A stretch of DNA of 64,000 nucleotides from an uncultured Odoribacter sp. GTDB lineage: Bacteria; Bacteroidota; Bacteroidia; Bacteroidales; Marinifilaceae. Under the pieces are notes generated by a model. The model searched no databases and was not told where the DNA came from. It saw only the letters and a program-made list of their open reading frames with translations. Positions 1 to 8,974 of this stretch are shown here, piece after piece. Every line of letters begins with the position of its first letter. The stretch's first letter is position 1. Location: the NCBI GenBank assembly GCA_910578985.1, contig CAJTSF010000001.1, positions 189,784 to 253,783 of the forward strand, read 5' to 3'. A program made the position numbers and the translations under genes.

Positions 1-10
1 CATATCCGGC

Positions 11-107
11 ATTACTCCCTAATTATTCCCTTATCACTCCCTAATCACTCCCTTATAATATAAGGAAATGATAAGAAGTTGATAAGGATATGATAAGGAG
101 TTGATGG
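11..107. repeat. Phased palindrome A (11-nt repeat units, inverted arms)
   Basis: CCC triplets start at 17, 28, 39 and 50, exactly 11 nt apart, inside units such as ATCACTCCCTA. After a short AT-rich centre (CCTTAT-AAT-ATAAGG at 51-65), the complementary GG (once GA) recurs at 64, 75, 86 and 97, again at 11-nt steps, within units such as GATAAGGAGTT. The whole is therefore an imperfect inverted repeat made of two tandem arrays. It lies 3' of the tricorn-like gene. The arms are too imperfect for a simple terminator. Nothing else is visible in 108-264. Two elements of the same geometry lie at 29067-29233 and 42083-42208. Confidence 0.75.
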
Positions 108-264
108 TAAAGGAAAGTCGGAGGAAACCCCAAGATAAGACGAAGAGAATCAAGGAGAAAGACGGTATTCCTGTCTATATGACATGCGACAAGGAAAAAA
201 GAGCGGAAAAAGAGAAGAGCCCGGCGACATACCGGACTCTTTTCCCAAACCTTCGTTGGACGTA

Positions 265-3200
265 TCAACGGGCGTCAATCTGCCGGAGCAGCTCGCGCAC
301 GGCGGCTTCCAGCTGCTGGTCGCGACCGCGGAGCACCTGGTCGTAATCGTTGCGGACTTTGACATCGGGCTCCAGCTGGGTGTTCTCGAGGTAGTTGCCC
401 TCCGCGGTGCGGTAGCCCACGACGGGAATGCCGAAGTAGAGGGAAGGGTCCTGGAGGGTTTCCCAATTGACGGAGGTCATGGTGCCGGGAACGGGCATGC
501 CGACCAGCGAACCGAGCTTTTTGTGGCTGTACACCCAGGGGGTGCCGTGGGCGTTGGAGTAGTTCGCCTCGCAGATGAGCATGATGGAGGGCTTGTTGTA
601 GCGGCGGGAGGGCATCTCGCACGCCACGACGCCGCGAACCACCTGTTCCAGGTATTTCTCGCCGCTGAAGAGGATTTCGATGTCCTCGTGGAGGCGTCCC
701 CCGCCGTTGTTGCGGGTGTCGATGACGATGCCCTCCTTGAGGTTGTATTTACCGAGGATGTCGGCGTAGATGTCGCGGTAGCTCTCGTCGTTCATGCTGG
801 CGATGTGGACGTAGCCGAGGCGCCCGCCGGAGAGACGTTCCACTTCGGCGGCGCGGCTCTTGATCCAGCGTTTGTAGAGGAGGGCGGTCTGCGAGGAGGC
901 GGGGAAGGGCTTCACGACCTCTTCCCAACGCTCACCGGAACGGGGGTCGTAGAGGGAGAGGAGGACGGGGGTGTTCGCCTTGCCGTTGATGAGGGGATAA
1001 TAGTCCTCGCCCGCCAGGATGGGCTGACCGTCGAATTTCTCGATGATGACGCCGGCTTTCACGCGGGTGGTGCTGTTGTCGAAGAGGCTGTTCTCCAGGA
1101 CTTCCTCGATGCGCAGCCCGTCGCCTTCGTATTGCCAGTCGAAGAGCAACCCGAATTCGGGGGTGGACTTGTGGGCGCCCGGCGCGCGATAGCCGGAACC
1201 GGTGTGGGAGACGTTCAGTTCGCCGAGTATCTCGCTGAGGAGTTCGGAGAAGTCATGGTTGTTGTTGATGTGGGCGAGGAAAGGGCGGTATGCCTCCCGG
1301 AGCGCCGCGAGGTCCACGCCGTGATAGTCGGTACGGTAGAAGCGCTTCGCCTGCTGGGTGAAGACGTGGTTGAACATGTATTCGCGCTCTGCCGCCTTGT
1401 CCAGCTCCATTTTCAAAGTGAAAGAGAGGGGCGTGACCTGGTTGCCCGGGAGCGTCATCCTGGAGGGCTTGCTACCGAGGATATAGAGGGTCTTGCCGTC
1501 TTTGGAAAGTTGCAGGGAAGAAGCGGGAATATTCAGTTTTTTGACCATGCTGACTGTGCCGCTGCGGGTGTCCTTTTTCCAAAGGTCGTAGTCCCCCTCG
1601 AAGGCAGAGAGGAAGTAGAGGGTCTCCCCGTCCCCGGTGAGGGCGGCGGAGGCGATGCGGGAGGACATGGGCGTGAGACGGATGACCCGCTCGGAGAGGC
1701 GGTCGAGGTCGATGGCGACGGATGGATTGGAAGCGGCGCCTTTCTTGTTTTTATTGCCGGAAGCCGCCTTTTTGGCTTCCTCTGCCTGTTTCTCTTCGGC
1801 TTTCAAGAGGTCCAGTTCCTCTTTGGTGAGCAGGAAGCGGTCCATGGTCTCGCGGTTCATGAAGGCGATATAAACGTCTTTCTGGCTGCCCCAGGAGGCG
1901 TGGGAACGCATGCCGAGGCGGTCGGAGAGGAAGAGGATGGCGTTGCCGCCCATCACCCATCGCGGCGCCATGTCGAAATAGGCACTGTTGGTGACGTTGT
2001 ATATCCTGCCTCCCTCCTTGGCGGAGACGATGCCGACGTCGCTGTAGGGGTCGCGGCGGTTGGTGATGAGGGTGAGGGCGAACCAGTTGCCGTCGGGCGA
2101 CCACTGGTAGGCGAACCCTCCGACACCGGTGCCGTAATACTGGGTGCCGTCGGTAATCTGCCGCACGGCGCCGCTCTTGAGGTTCAGCACCTTCAAGAGG
2201 GTGCGTCCTTCGATGAAGGCGAGTTCCGTGCCGTCGGGAGAGAAGGCGGGGGAGGTCCGTTCCACGGTGTCGCGGAAGAGCGGAGTCTCCTCGATGAGGG
2301 TCGCGTGGGCAAAGTCCACGTCTTCGGGACGGGCTTTGGTCGCCTTATAAAGGCTCCAGATGCCGGAGCGGCTGCTGGAGTAAACGATGGCCTGCCCGTC
2401 GGGCGAGATGGTGACGCCTTGCTCGGCTTCGGGGGTGCGGGTAATCTGCTTGGCGGTGCCATACTTGGAGGAGACTGCGAATAGCTCCCCGCGGGAGATG
2501 ACGGCGATGTCGTCGCCCTTGTCGGGCAAGGCAAATTCGGAAGCGCTGCGCAGGGTCTGCACGGAGAGGGGGGTGTCCCCCGCCTCATCCACGATTTCTA
2601 TCACGACCTTGACCGGTTCTCGACCCGGCACAAGGGTATAAATCTTCCCCATGTACCCGAAACAGAGGGTGCCGTCCGTCGCCTGCGTCAGGAAGCGCAC
2701 GGGATGGTCGGTAAAATGGGTCAGCTGCTCCGCCCGGTCCATGGCTTCGGGGGCGGCGCGGTGGACGTTGAAAGAGCCGCCGTCACGCTCGCTGAGGAAG
2801 ACGATTTTCCCGTCCGGCGTGTAGAGCGGGCTACGGTCCTCGCCGGGGTTCGTGGTCAGCCGGGTGTGCTTGCCCGTGGAAGCGTCATAGCGGAAAATGT
2901 CGCGCGCGACGGAGGAGGTGTGGTGCTTGCGCCAGATATTCTCGCCGCCGGTGCGGTTCTCATACAGGAAAGAGGCGCCGTCCCTGTCGAAACAGAGGCT
3001 GCTCACGGGAGCGGCAATCACCTGCTGCGGGCGGCCGCCGGCAACAGGGATGCGGTACAGCTCCGTCATCCATTTGGCGGGAAACAGCGCACTGGCAGCC
3101 GGGTCCTGGATGACGGCGGTGTAATAGATGTAGCGGTCGTCCGGGGAAAAGGCGAGGGGGGTCTCCTGAGCGGAGTGGGTGGTCACCCGATGGGGCACGC

Positions 3201-3501
3201 CGCCGCGGGCGGGGACGGTGAAGATGTCGCGCCCACCGTGGCGGTCGGAGACGAATGCCAGCGTCTGCCCGTCGTTCGACCACACGGGCGCCGACTCGAA
3301 GCCCTCCCACGAGGTGAGGCGTTGCGCCGTGCCGCCGCGGCTGTCCACTACGTAAATGTCCCCTTTGTAAGCAAAGGCTATCTTCGCGCCGTCGGGAGAG
3401 ATGGCGCAGTAGCGCATCCACAGCGGAGAAGCCTCCGAAAGCCATGCGCTCCCGATGAAAATCAACAGGAATAGAATTTTTCTCATCATTATTTGTGTCA
3501 T
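265..3501 (-). CDS. Tricorn-like protease, S41 family, secreted
   Basis: Predicted periplasmic serine protease of 1078 residues, the usual tricorn length. An N-terminal signal peptide (ILFLLIFIGSAWLSEA) is followed by two blocks of TolB/WD40-like propeller repeats (roughly 25-330 and 330-700, with repeated SPDG motifs). Next come a helical region, a PDZ-like domain (about 790-865) and a C-terminal S41 domain. The tricorn catalytic tetrad can be placed: Ser765-His766 in NVSH, Ser982 in EANYSNAH and Glu1044 in TQLEPD. A Lys/Glu-rich insert near residues 550-590 interrupts the second propeller. ATGs at 3489 and 3486 also fit the signal peptide. The -7 box TACGTTTG at 3520-3513 would give a very short leader to 3501. 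In the family the enzyme degrades peptides; the substrate here is unknown. Confidence 0.9.
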   Translation of the reverse strand: MTQIMMRKILFLLIFIGSAWLSEASPLWMRYCAISPDGAKIAFAYKGDIYVVDSRGGTAQRLTSWEGFESAPVWSNDGQTLAFVSDRHGGRDIFTVPARGGVPHRVTTHSAQETPLAFSPDDRYIYYTAVIQDPAASALFPAKWMTELYRIPVAGGRPQQVIAAPVSSLCFDRDGASFLYENRTGGENIWRKHHTSSVARDIFRYDASTGKHTRLTTNPGEDRSPLYTPDGKIVFLSERDGGSFNVHRAAPEAMDRAEQLTHFTDHPVRFLTQATDGTLCFGYMGKIYTLVPGREPVKVVIEIVDEAGDTPLSVQTLRSASEFALPDKGDDIAVISRGELFAVSSKYGTAKQITRTPEAEQGVTISPDGQAIVYSSSRSGIWSLYKATKARPEDVDFAHATLIEETPLFRDTVERTSPAFSPDGTELAFIEGRTLLKVLNLKSGAVRQITDGTQYYGTGVGGFAYQWSPDGNWFALTLITNRRDPYSDVGIVSAKEGGRIYNVTNSAYFDMAPRWVMGGNAILFLSDRLGMRSHASWGSQKDVYIAFMNRETMDRFLLTKEELDLLKAEEKQAEEAKKAASGNKNKKGAASNPSVAIDLDRLSERVIRLTPMSSRIASAALTGDGETLYFLSAFEGDYDLWKKDTRSGTVSMVKKLNIPASSLQLSKDGKTLYILGSKPSRMTLPGNQVTPLSFTLKMELDKAAEREYMFNHVFTQQAKRFYRTDYHGVDLAALREAYRPFLAHINNNHDFSELLSEILGELNVSHTGSGYRAPGAHKSTPEFGLLFDWQYEGDGLRIEEVLENSLFDNSTTRVKAGVIIEKFDGQPILAGEDYYPLINGKANTPVLLSLYDPRSGERWEEVVKPFPASSQTALLYKRWIKSRAAEVERLSGGRLGYVHIASMNDESYRDIYADILGKYNLKEGIVIDTRNNGGGRLHEDIEILFSGEKYLEQVVRGVVACEMPSRRYNKPSIMLICEANYSNAHGTPWVYSHKKLGSLVGMPVPGTMTSVNWETLQDPSLYFGIPVVGYRTAEGNYLENTQLEPDVKVRNDYDQVLRGRDQQLEAAVRELLRQIDAR

Positions 3502-3512
3502 TTAATTTCCCA

Positions 3513-3540
3513 CAAACGTAATATAATTATTTTAATTTTG
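3513..3540. promoter_or_regulatory. Divergent -7 boxes for the protease and Nramp genes
   Basis: On the minus strand TACGTTTG (3520-3513) matches the Bacteroidetes -7 consensus TAnnTTTG and points at the tricorn-like gene. On the plus strand TAATTTTG (3533-3540) points at the Nramp gene, 30 nt before its ATG. No convincing -33 TTG was found for either. Confidence 0.5.
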
Positions 3541-3570
3541 CACACGCATAACCTGTAACGAAAAAAGACT

Positions 3571-4836
3571 ATGTTGGACTTCATCGGCAAATCATCGCAA
3601 ACCGCCAAGCACCACCCGAAGCCGGGAGGGCTGGAGATATTGAAATACATCGGACCGGGGCTGCTGGTCACCGTGGGATTCATCGACCCCGGCAACTGGG
3701 CGTCGAACCTCGCCGCGGGCGCCGACTACGGGTATGCCCTGCTCTGGATGGTGACGCTCTCCACCGTGATGCTCATCATCCTGCAACACAACGTGGCGCA
3801 CCTCGGCATCGCCACAGGGCTCTGCCTCTCCGAGGCGGCGATGACACACCTCCGCCCGCGGGTCGCCCGTCCCATCCTCTGGACGGCGATGGCGGCGTCC
3901 GTCTCCACCTCCCTGGCGGAAATCCTGGGCGGCGCCATCGCCCTCGAGATGCTCTTCGACATCCCCGTGCGCATCGGGGCGGCGATGGTAACGGTCTTCG
4001 TGGGGGTCATGCTCTTCACCAACTCTTACCGGGTCATCGAGCGGTGGATCATCGCCTTTGTCTCCGTCATCGGGCTCTCCTTTATCTACGAGCTGGCACT
4101 CGTGGACATCGAATGGGGCGAAGCCGCCCGCGCATGGGTCACCCCCTCCTTCCCCGACGGCTCCATGGTCGTCGTCATGAGCGTCCTGGGCGCCGTGGTG
4201 ATGCCCCACAACCTCTTCCTCCACTCCGAAGTCATCCAAAGCCGCCGATGGGATCTCGAGGACGACCGGGTCATCCGGAAACAACTGCGGTACGAATTTC
4301 TGGACACGTCTCTCTCCATGCTCATCGGCTGGGCCATCAACAGCGCCATGATTCTGCTCGCCGCCGCCACCTTCTTCCGGGAAGGCACTGCGGTGAACGA
4401 GCTCCAGGACGCCAGCACCCTCCTGCAACCCCTCCTCGGCAAAAGCGCCGCCGTAGTGTTCGCCATCGCCCTCCTCTTCGCCGGCATCGCCTCGACCATC
4501 ACCTCCGGCATGGCGGCGGGTTCCATCTTCGCCGGCATCTACCGCGAACCCTACGACATCAAAGACAGCCACTCGCGATGGGGCATCCTCATCTCCCTCC
4601 TCGCCGCCCTCGCCCTCATCATGCTCATCCGCAACCCCTTCATGGGACTCCTCTATTCCCAAATGGCGCTCAGCATCCAACTCCCCGTCACCATCTTCCT
4701 CCAAGTCCGACTCACCTCCTCCGGGCGCGTCATGGGCAAATACCGAAACCGCCCCTCCACCAAATGGCTGCTGTACACGCTGGGAGGCATCGTCTCCGCC
4801 CTCAATGTGGCACTCCTGTGGAGCATGGTGTGGTGA
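3571..4836 (+). CDS. mntH: Nramp-family divalent metal ion transporter
   Basis: Inner-membrane proton-coupled importer of Mn2+/Fe2+ by family knowledge, 421 residues with about eleven hydrophobic segments. The two hallmark metal-binding motifs are present: IDPGNWASN in the first membrane segment (around residue 32) and MPHNLFLHSEV in the sixth (around residue 211). The Asp and Asn of DPGN and the His of MPHN are intact; the usual Met of the A/C-M-P-H motif is present as VVMPHN. It is monocistronic: it diverges from the tricorn-like gene and is followed by the rpsP promoter. Whether manganese or iron is the main substrate cannot be read from the sequence. Confidence 0.9.
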   Translation: MLDFIGKSSQTAKHHPKPGGLEILKYIGPGLLVTVGFIDPGNWASNLAAGADYGYALLWMVTLSTVMLIILQHNVAHLGIATGLCLSEAAMTHLRPRVARPILWTAMAASVSTSLAEILGGAIALEMLFDIPVRIGAAMVTVFVGVMLFTNSYRVIERWIIAFVSVIGLSFIYELALVDIEWGEAARAWVTPSFPDGSMVVVMSVLGAVVMPHNLFLHSEVIQSRRWDLEDDRVIRKQLRYEFLDTSLSMLIGWAINSAMILLAAATFFREGTAVNELQDASTLLQPLLGKSAAVVFAIALLFAGIASTITSGMAAGSIFAGIYREPYDIKDSHSRWGILISLLAALALIMLIRNPFMGLLYSQMALSIQLPVTIFLQVRLTSSGRVMGKYRNRPSTKWLLYTLGGIVSALNVALLWSMVW

Positions 4837-4905
4837 AAAAAGGCTTCCGGCGGCGAATGACAATATTTTTTGTTCCTCCCGAGCGGAAATTCCGTTTTTT
4901 TGCAT

Positions 4906-4913
4906 TACCTTTG
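4906..4913 (+). promoter_or_regulatory. -7 promoter box for rpsP-rimM
   Basis: TACCTTTG, a perfect match to TAnnTTTG, lies 47 nt before the rpsP ATG. No TTG is found 19-21 nt upstream, so the -33 element is not assigned. Confidence 0.6.
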
Positions 4914-4959
4914 CGGCTCCTATCGGGTATAGGAAACTAATCATTTAATTAAAAACAAA

Positions 4960-5538
4960 ATGGCAACAAAAATCAGATTAGCGAGACACGGACGTAAAGG
5001 GCGTCCATTCTACCATGTAGTGGTAGCAGATAGTAGAGCGCCACGCGATGGCAAGTTCATTGAAAAAATCGGGACCTACAACCCGAACACGAACCCGGCT
5101 ACTATCGATCTCAAGTTCGACAGAGCTTTGTATTGGTTGATGACCGGCGCACAGCCGACCGAAACCGCCGAGAGAATCCTGTCCTACAAAGGCGTTCTCC
5201 TCAAAAAACACCTCCTGGAAGGCGTCAAGAAAGGAGCTTTCGACGAAGCTGCCGCCGAAACCAAGTTCAACGCCTGGATGAAAGAGAAAGAGGCGAAAGT
5301 ACAGGCTAAAATCCAGCAACTCGCCCAAGCTGGCGATGCTGCCGCTAAGGCACGCCTGGAAGCAGAAGCCAAAGTACGTGCTGCAAAAGAAGAAGTGATT
5401 GCAAAGAAAAAAGCCGAACTGGCGGCTGCCGAAGCTGCCAAGAAAGCCGAAGAAGAAGCGGCTGCCGCTCCCGCTGAAGAAACAGCAGCCCCGGCAGAGG
5501 CTCCCGCTACGGAAGCAGAAGCACCCGCTGCCGAATAA
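4960..5538 (+). CDS. rpsP: 30S ribosomal protein S16
   Basis: Small-subunit ribosomal protein that binds 16S rRNA during 30S assembly. The first 90 or so residues are canonical S16 (starts MATKIRLARHGRKGRPFYHV; contains KIGTYNPNTNP and the WLMTGAQPTETA segment). The protein then continues to 192 residues with a Lys/Glu/Ala-rich, predicted helical tail ending in a repetitive Ala-Pro-Glu stretch. Long C-terminal tails of this kind are common in Bacteroidetes S16. rimM starts 10 nt after the stop, an arrangement also found in many other bacteria, where RimM assists maturation of the same subunit. Confidence 0.97.
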   Translation: MATKIRLARHGRKGRPFYHVVVADSRAPRDGKFIEKIGTYNPNTNPATIDLKFDRALYWLMTGAQPTETAERILSYKGVLLKKHLLEGVKKGAFDEAAAETKFNAWMKEKEAKVQAKIQQLAQAGDAAAKARLEAEAKVRAAKEEVIAKKKAELAAAEAAKKAEEEAAAAPAEETAAPAEAPATEAEAPAAE

Positions 5539-5547
5539 AACCTTGCA

Positions 5548-6078
5548 ATGGTCACCCGGGAAAATTGCATCAAAATCGGTGAAATCACCAAGACCCACCA
5601 CCTCAAAGGGGCGGTCATTGTCTCCACCGACAGCGATTTACTCGAACAATATGCAGACAAACCGGTGTTCCTTCTACTCGAAGGGGCACCGGTTCCTTTT
5701 TTCATCGCCGAAGACGGACTCTCCGTCCGCAACCACACCTCCTACATCGTCAAATTCGACTACGTGGATACCATCGCCCAGGCGGAGCGCCTCGTGGGCT
5801 GTGAAATATGGCTCGAAAAGTCCCTCCTCCAAGAAAACGAGGCGGAAGACTACCGCGACATCTTCGACCTCATCGGTTTCCGCGTCCACGACAAACGATC
5901 CGGAAAAGACGGGCAAGTCGCCGACGTCGCCGACTACTCCGGCAATATCATCCTCACCCTCTCCATCTTCGGCAAGGAAGTCCTCCTCCCCCTTTCCGAA
6001 ACCTACATCCGCGACCTCGACTGGGCACACGAAACCATCCACGTCCACATCCCCGAGGAGCTGGAAAACCTCAACTGA
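5548..6078 (+). CDS. rimM: Ribosome maturation factor RimM
   Basis: Assembly factor for the 30S head, acting with S19. 176 residues with the RimM N-terminal beta-barrel (EITKTHHLKGAVIV near residues 14-27; V-family LVGCEIWLEKSLL near 92-104) and a C-terminal PRC barrel (DLIGFRVHDK to VLLPLSETYI). It sits 9 nt downstream of rpsP and almost certainly shares its transcript. The usual trmD and rplS genes do not follow; the next gene is nrdJ with its own promoter. Confidence 0.95.
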   Translation: MVTRENCIKIGEITKTHHLKGAVIVSTDSDLLEQYADKPVFLLLEGAPVPFFIAEDGLSVRNHTSYIVKFDYVDTIAQAERLVGCEIWLEKSLLQENEAEDYRDIFDLIGFRVHDKRSGKDGQVADVADYSGNIILTLSIFGKEVLLPLSETYIRDLDWAHETIHVHIPEELENLN

Positions 6079-6258
6079 CCTCATCTTTCCGTTCATCCCA
6101 TTTTTCACGTCACACCACGCGACAAAATTCGTTTTGGAAAACTTTCGACATTTTCTAAAATAGTTATATGATTGCAATACAATAAATTGACAAATAAAAC
6201 CGGAAAACTTGAAAATATTTTTAACGCCAAATATTACCGTATAAAAATACTTTTTCCA

Positions 6259-6266
6259 TATATTTG
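6259..6266 (+). promoter_or_regulatory. -7 promoter box for nrdJ
   Basis: TATATTTG, a perfect TAnnTTTG match, 41 nt before the nrdJ ATG, in an AT-rich 228-nt spacer. I searched this spacer for cobalamin-riboswitch landmarks and saw none, although the gene product needs adenosylcobalamin. Confidence 0.6.
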
Positions 6267-6306
6267 CAGCGTCAAATCAACACAACAGCAATCAATATAA
6301 TGCACT

Positions 6307-8847
6307 ATGAATGAACATGTAAAAACAGCAGAAGAGACCTACACCCAGGAAGAGGCTTTCAAAAGCTCCCTCAACTACTTCAAGGGAGACGAACTCGCCG
6401 CCCGTGTATGGGTGACCAAGTACGCGCTGAAGGATTCCTACGGCAACCTGTTCGAACAAAACCCCGACGACATGCACCGCCGCCTGGCGCGTGAAATCGC
6501 CCGCATCGAAAAGCGCTACACCAATCCCCTCTCCGAAGACGCCATCTTTGAAGTCCTCCAAGATTTCAAATACATCGTCCCCCAGGGAGGACCCATGACC
6601 GGCATCGGGAACAACTTCCAGATTGCCTCCCTCTCCAACTGTTTTGTCATCGGCAACGAAGGTCCTTCCGACTCCTACGGGGGCGTCATGAAAATCGACC
6701 AGGAACAAGTGCAGCTCATGAAACGCCGCGGAGGTGTCGGGCACGACCTCTCCCACATCCGCCCCAAAGGCTCCCCCGTCAAAAACTCCGCGCTGACCTC
6801 CACCGGAATCGTCCCCTTCATGGAACGCTACTCCAACTCCACCCGTGAGGTCGCCCAGGACGGACGACGCGGCGCCCTCATGCTCAGCGTCTCCATCAAC
6901 CACCCCGACTCCGAAAGCTTCATCGATGCCAAAATGACCGAAGGAAAGGTCACCGGAGCCAACGTCTCCGTCAAGATAGACGACGAATTCATGCGCGCCG
7001 TCATCTCCGACGAAACTTATATACAGAAATACCCCATCCACTCCGACGCCCCTCTCTACACCAAAGAGGTCAATGCACGCCAGCTTTGGAACAAAATCGT
7101 TCATAACGCCTGGAAATCCGCCGAGCCCGGCATTCTCTTCTGGGACACCATCATCCGCGAGAGCGTGCCCGACTGCTACGCCGACAAAGGCTACCGCACC
7201 GTCTCCACCAACCCCTGCGGCGAAATCCCCCTCTGTCCCTACGACTCCTGTCGCCTCCTCGCCATCAACCTCTACTCCTACGTCCAGAACCCCTTCACCA
7301 AAGGCGCCTTCTTCGACTTCCCCCTCTTCAAAAAACATATCGCCATTGCCCAGCGCATCATGGACGACATCATCGACCTCGAACTCGAAAAAATCGACGC
7401 CATCCTCGATAAAATCAAATCCGACCCCGAAAGCGACGAAGTCAAAGGCGTCGAAATCCGCCTCTGGGAAAAAATCCAACAAAAAGCCCAGGAAGGACGC
7501 CGCACCGGCGTAGGCATCACCGCTGAAGGCGACATGCTCGCCGCCCTCGGGCTACGCTACGGCAGCGACGAAGCCATCGACTTCGCCGTCGAAATACAGA
7601 AAACCCTCGCCGTCGAAGCCTACCGCTCCTCCGTCCACCTCGCCAAAGAGCGCGGATGTTTCAAACTCTACGACACCGCCCGCGAGGCAGCCAACCCTTT
7701 CATTCAGCGCCTCCGCGCCGAGTCGCCTGAAATGTACGACGACATGGTGAAATACGGACGCCGCAACATCGCCTGCCTCACCATCGCCCCCACCGGCACC
7801 ACCAGCCTCATGACCCAGACCACCTCCGGCATCGAGCCCGTATTCCTCCCCGTCTACAAGCGCCGCCGCAAGGTGAACCCCAACGACCAGAACGTCCGCA
7901 TCGACTTCGTCGATGAATCCGGCGACAGCTACGAAGAGTTCATCGTCTTCCACCACAAATTCGCCGAATGGATGATGGTCAACGGATACAACATGACCAA
8001 ACACTACTCCGACGAGGAAATCGACCAGCTCGTCTCCGAGTCCCCCTACTATAAAGCCACCTCCAACGACATCGACTGGGTTGCCAAGGTGCGCATGCAG
8101 GGCGAGGTGCAGAAATGGGTGGACCACTCCATCAGCGTCACCGTAAACCTCCCCTCCGACGTCACCGAAGAACTCGTCGGGCAGCTCTACATCGAAGCCT
8201 GGAAGAGCGGCTGCAAAGGCTGCACCGTCTACCGCGACGGCTCCCGCGCCGGCGTCCTCGTCTCCAACAAAGACAAGAAAAACGCCAAAGCCGAGGAAGG
8301 CATGCCTGCCAAGCGACCCATGGAACTCGACGCCGACGTCGTCCGATTCCAGAACAACAAAGAGAAATGGATCGCTTTCATCGGGCTTTACAACGGGCGC
8401 CCGTATGAAATCTTCACCGGAATCGCCGACGACGAGGAGGGCATCATGCTCCCCAAAGCGGTCACCGAGGGAAAAATAGTCAAACACTACGACGAGAACG
8501 GCAACTCCCGCTACGACTTCCAATTCCAGAACAAGCGCGGATTCAAGACCACCGTCGAAGGGCTCTCCTACAAATTCGACAAGGAATACTGGAACTACGC
8601 CAAGCTCATCTCCGGTGTCCTACGACACGGAATGCCCGTCCACCAGGCAGTGGAACTCGTCTCCACGATGGAATTCGACAACGAGAACATCAACACCTGG
8701 AAAAACGGCGTCGAGCGCGCCCTCAAAAAATACATCCCCAACGGCACCGAAGCCACCGGCGAGAAATGCGAACACTGCGGCTCCTCCGTCGTCTATCAGG
8801 AGGGCTGCCTCGTCTGCATGAACTGCGGGGCGTCCAAATGCGGCTAA
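6307..8847 (+). CDS. nrdJ: Adenosylcobalamin-dependent (class II) ribonucleotide reductase
   Basis: Converts ribonucleotides to deoxyribonucleotides using a cobalamin-derived radical, independent of oxygen. 846 residues. The active-site signatures are visible: SNCFVIG (first redox Cys, around residue 111), NPCGEIPL (radical Cys and catalytic Glu, around 303) and APTGTTSLM. The region from about 690 on contains the C-terminal domain typical of NrdJ, with a closing zinc-ribbon-like cluster CEHCG...CLVCMNCGASKCG that would carry the reducing cysteines. Monocistronic, with its own -7 box and a strong terminator at 8868-8912. Class II enzyme is common in Bacteroidales. No second reductase is in the window. 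Confidence 0.96.
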   Translation: MNEHVKTAEETYTQEEAFKSSLNYFKGDELAARVWVTKYALKDSYGNLFEQNPDDMHRRLAREIARIEKRYTNPLSEDAIFEVLQDFKYIVPQGGPMTGIGNNFQIASLSNCFVIGNEGPSDSYGGVMKIDQEQVQLMKRRGGVGHDLSHIRPKGSPVKNSALTSTGIVPFMERYSNSTREVAQDGRRGALMLSVSINHPDSESFIDAKMTEGKVTGANVSVKIDDEFMRAVISDETYIQKYPIHSDAPLYTKEVNARQLWNKIVHNAWKSAEPGILFWDTIIRESVPDCYADKGYRTVSTNPCGEIPLCPYDSCRLLAINLYSYVQNPFTKGAFFDFPLFKKHIAIAQRIMDDIIDLELEKIDAILDKIKSDPESDEVKGVEIRLWEKIQQKAQEGRRTGVGITAEGDMLAALGLRYGSDEAIDFAVEIQKTLAVEAYRSSVHLAKERGCFKLYDTAREAANPFIQRLRAESPEMYDDMVKYGRRNIACLTIAPTGTTSLMTQTTSGIEPVFLPVYKRRRKVNPNDQNVRIDFVDESGDSYEEFIVFHHKFAEWMMVNGYNMTKHYSDEEIDQLVSESPYYKATSNDIDWVAKVRMQGEVQKWVDHSISVTVNLPSDVTEELVGQLYIEAWKSGCKGCTVYRDGSRAGVLVSNKDKKNAKAEEGMPAKRPMELDADVVRFQNNKEKWIAFIGLYNGRPYEIFTGIADDEEGIMLPKAVTEGKIVKHYDENGNSRYDFQFQNKRGFKTTVEGLSYKFDKEYWNYAKLISGVLRHGMPVHQAVELVSTMEFDNENINTWKNGVERALKKYIPNGTEATGEKCEHCGSSVVYQEGCLVCMNCGASKCG

Positions 8848-8867
8848 GAGACCGTTATCCCATATTC

Positions 8868-8912
8868 AGAACCGCTTGCAAGGGAACCCTCTCTTACAAG
8901 CGGTTCTTTTTT
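8868..8912 (+). terminator. Rho-independent terminator after nrdJ
   Basis: Perfect 11-bp inverted repeat AGAACCGCTTG (8868-8878) / CAAGCGGTTCT (8897-8907), an 18-nt loop, then a run of T residues. It begins 20 nt after the nrdJ stop. Confidence 0.9.
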
Positions 8913-8947
8913 CTTCCCATAAACCTCCCGACTCCCATTTATTATTG

Positions 8948-8955
8948 TATTTTTG
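8948..8955 (+). promoter_or_regulatory. -7 promoter box for ribF
   Basis: TATTTTTG matches TAnnTTTG and lies 19 nt before the ATG at 8975. This places transcription start downstream of any earlier in-frame start and so decides the ribF start. Confidence 0.6.
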
Positions 8956-8974
8956 CGCCATCATTCAAGCAGCA

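Noticed and set aside
184..2484. Open frame of 766 codons on the plus strand opposite the tricorn-like gene
   Set aside because: Low-complexity Gly/Val/Glu-rich translation without domain motifs; it mirrors the high G+C third positions of the real minus-strand gene.
3592..4944. Long minus-strand frame opposite the Nramp gene
   Set aside because: Gly/Asp/Glu/His-rich shadow; the plus frame carries the DPGN and MPHN motifs and its own promoter.
6079..6306. Cobalamin riboswitch before nrdJ
   Set aside because: None of the conserved B12-box or core bases were found in the 228-nt spacer.
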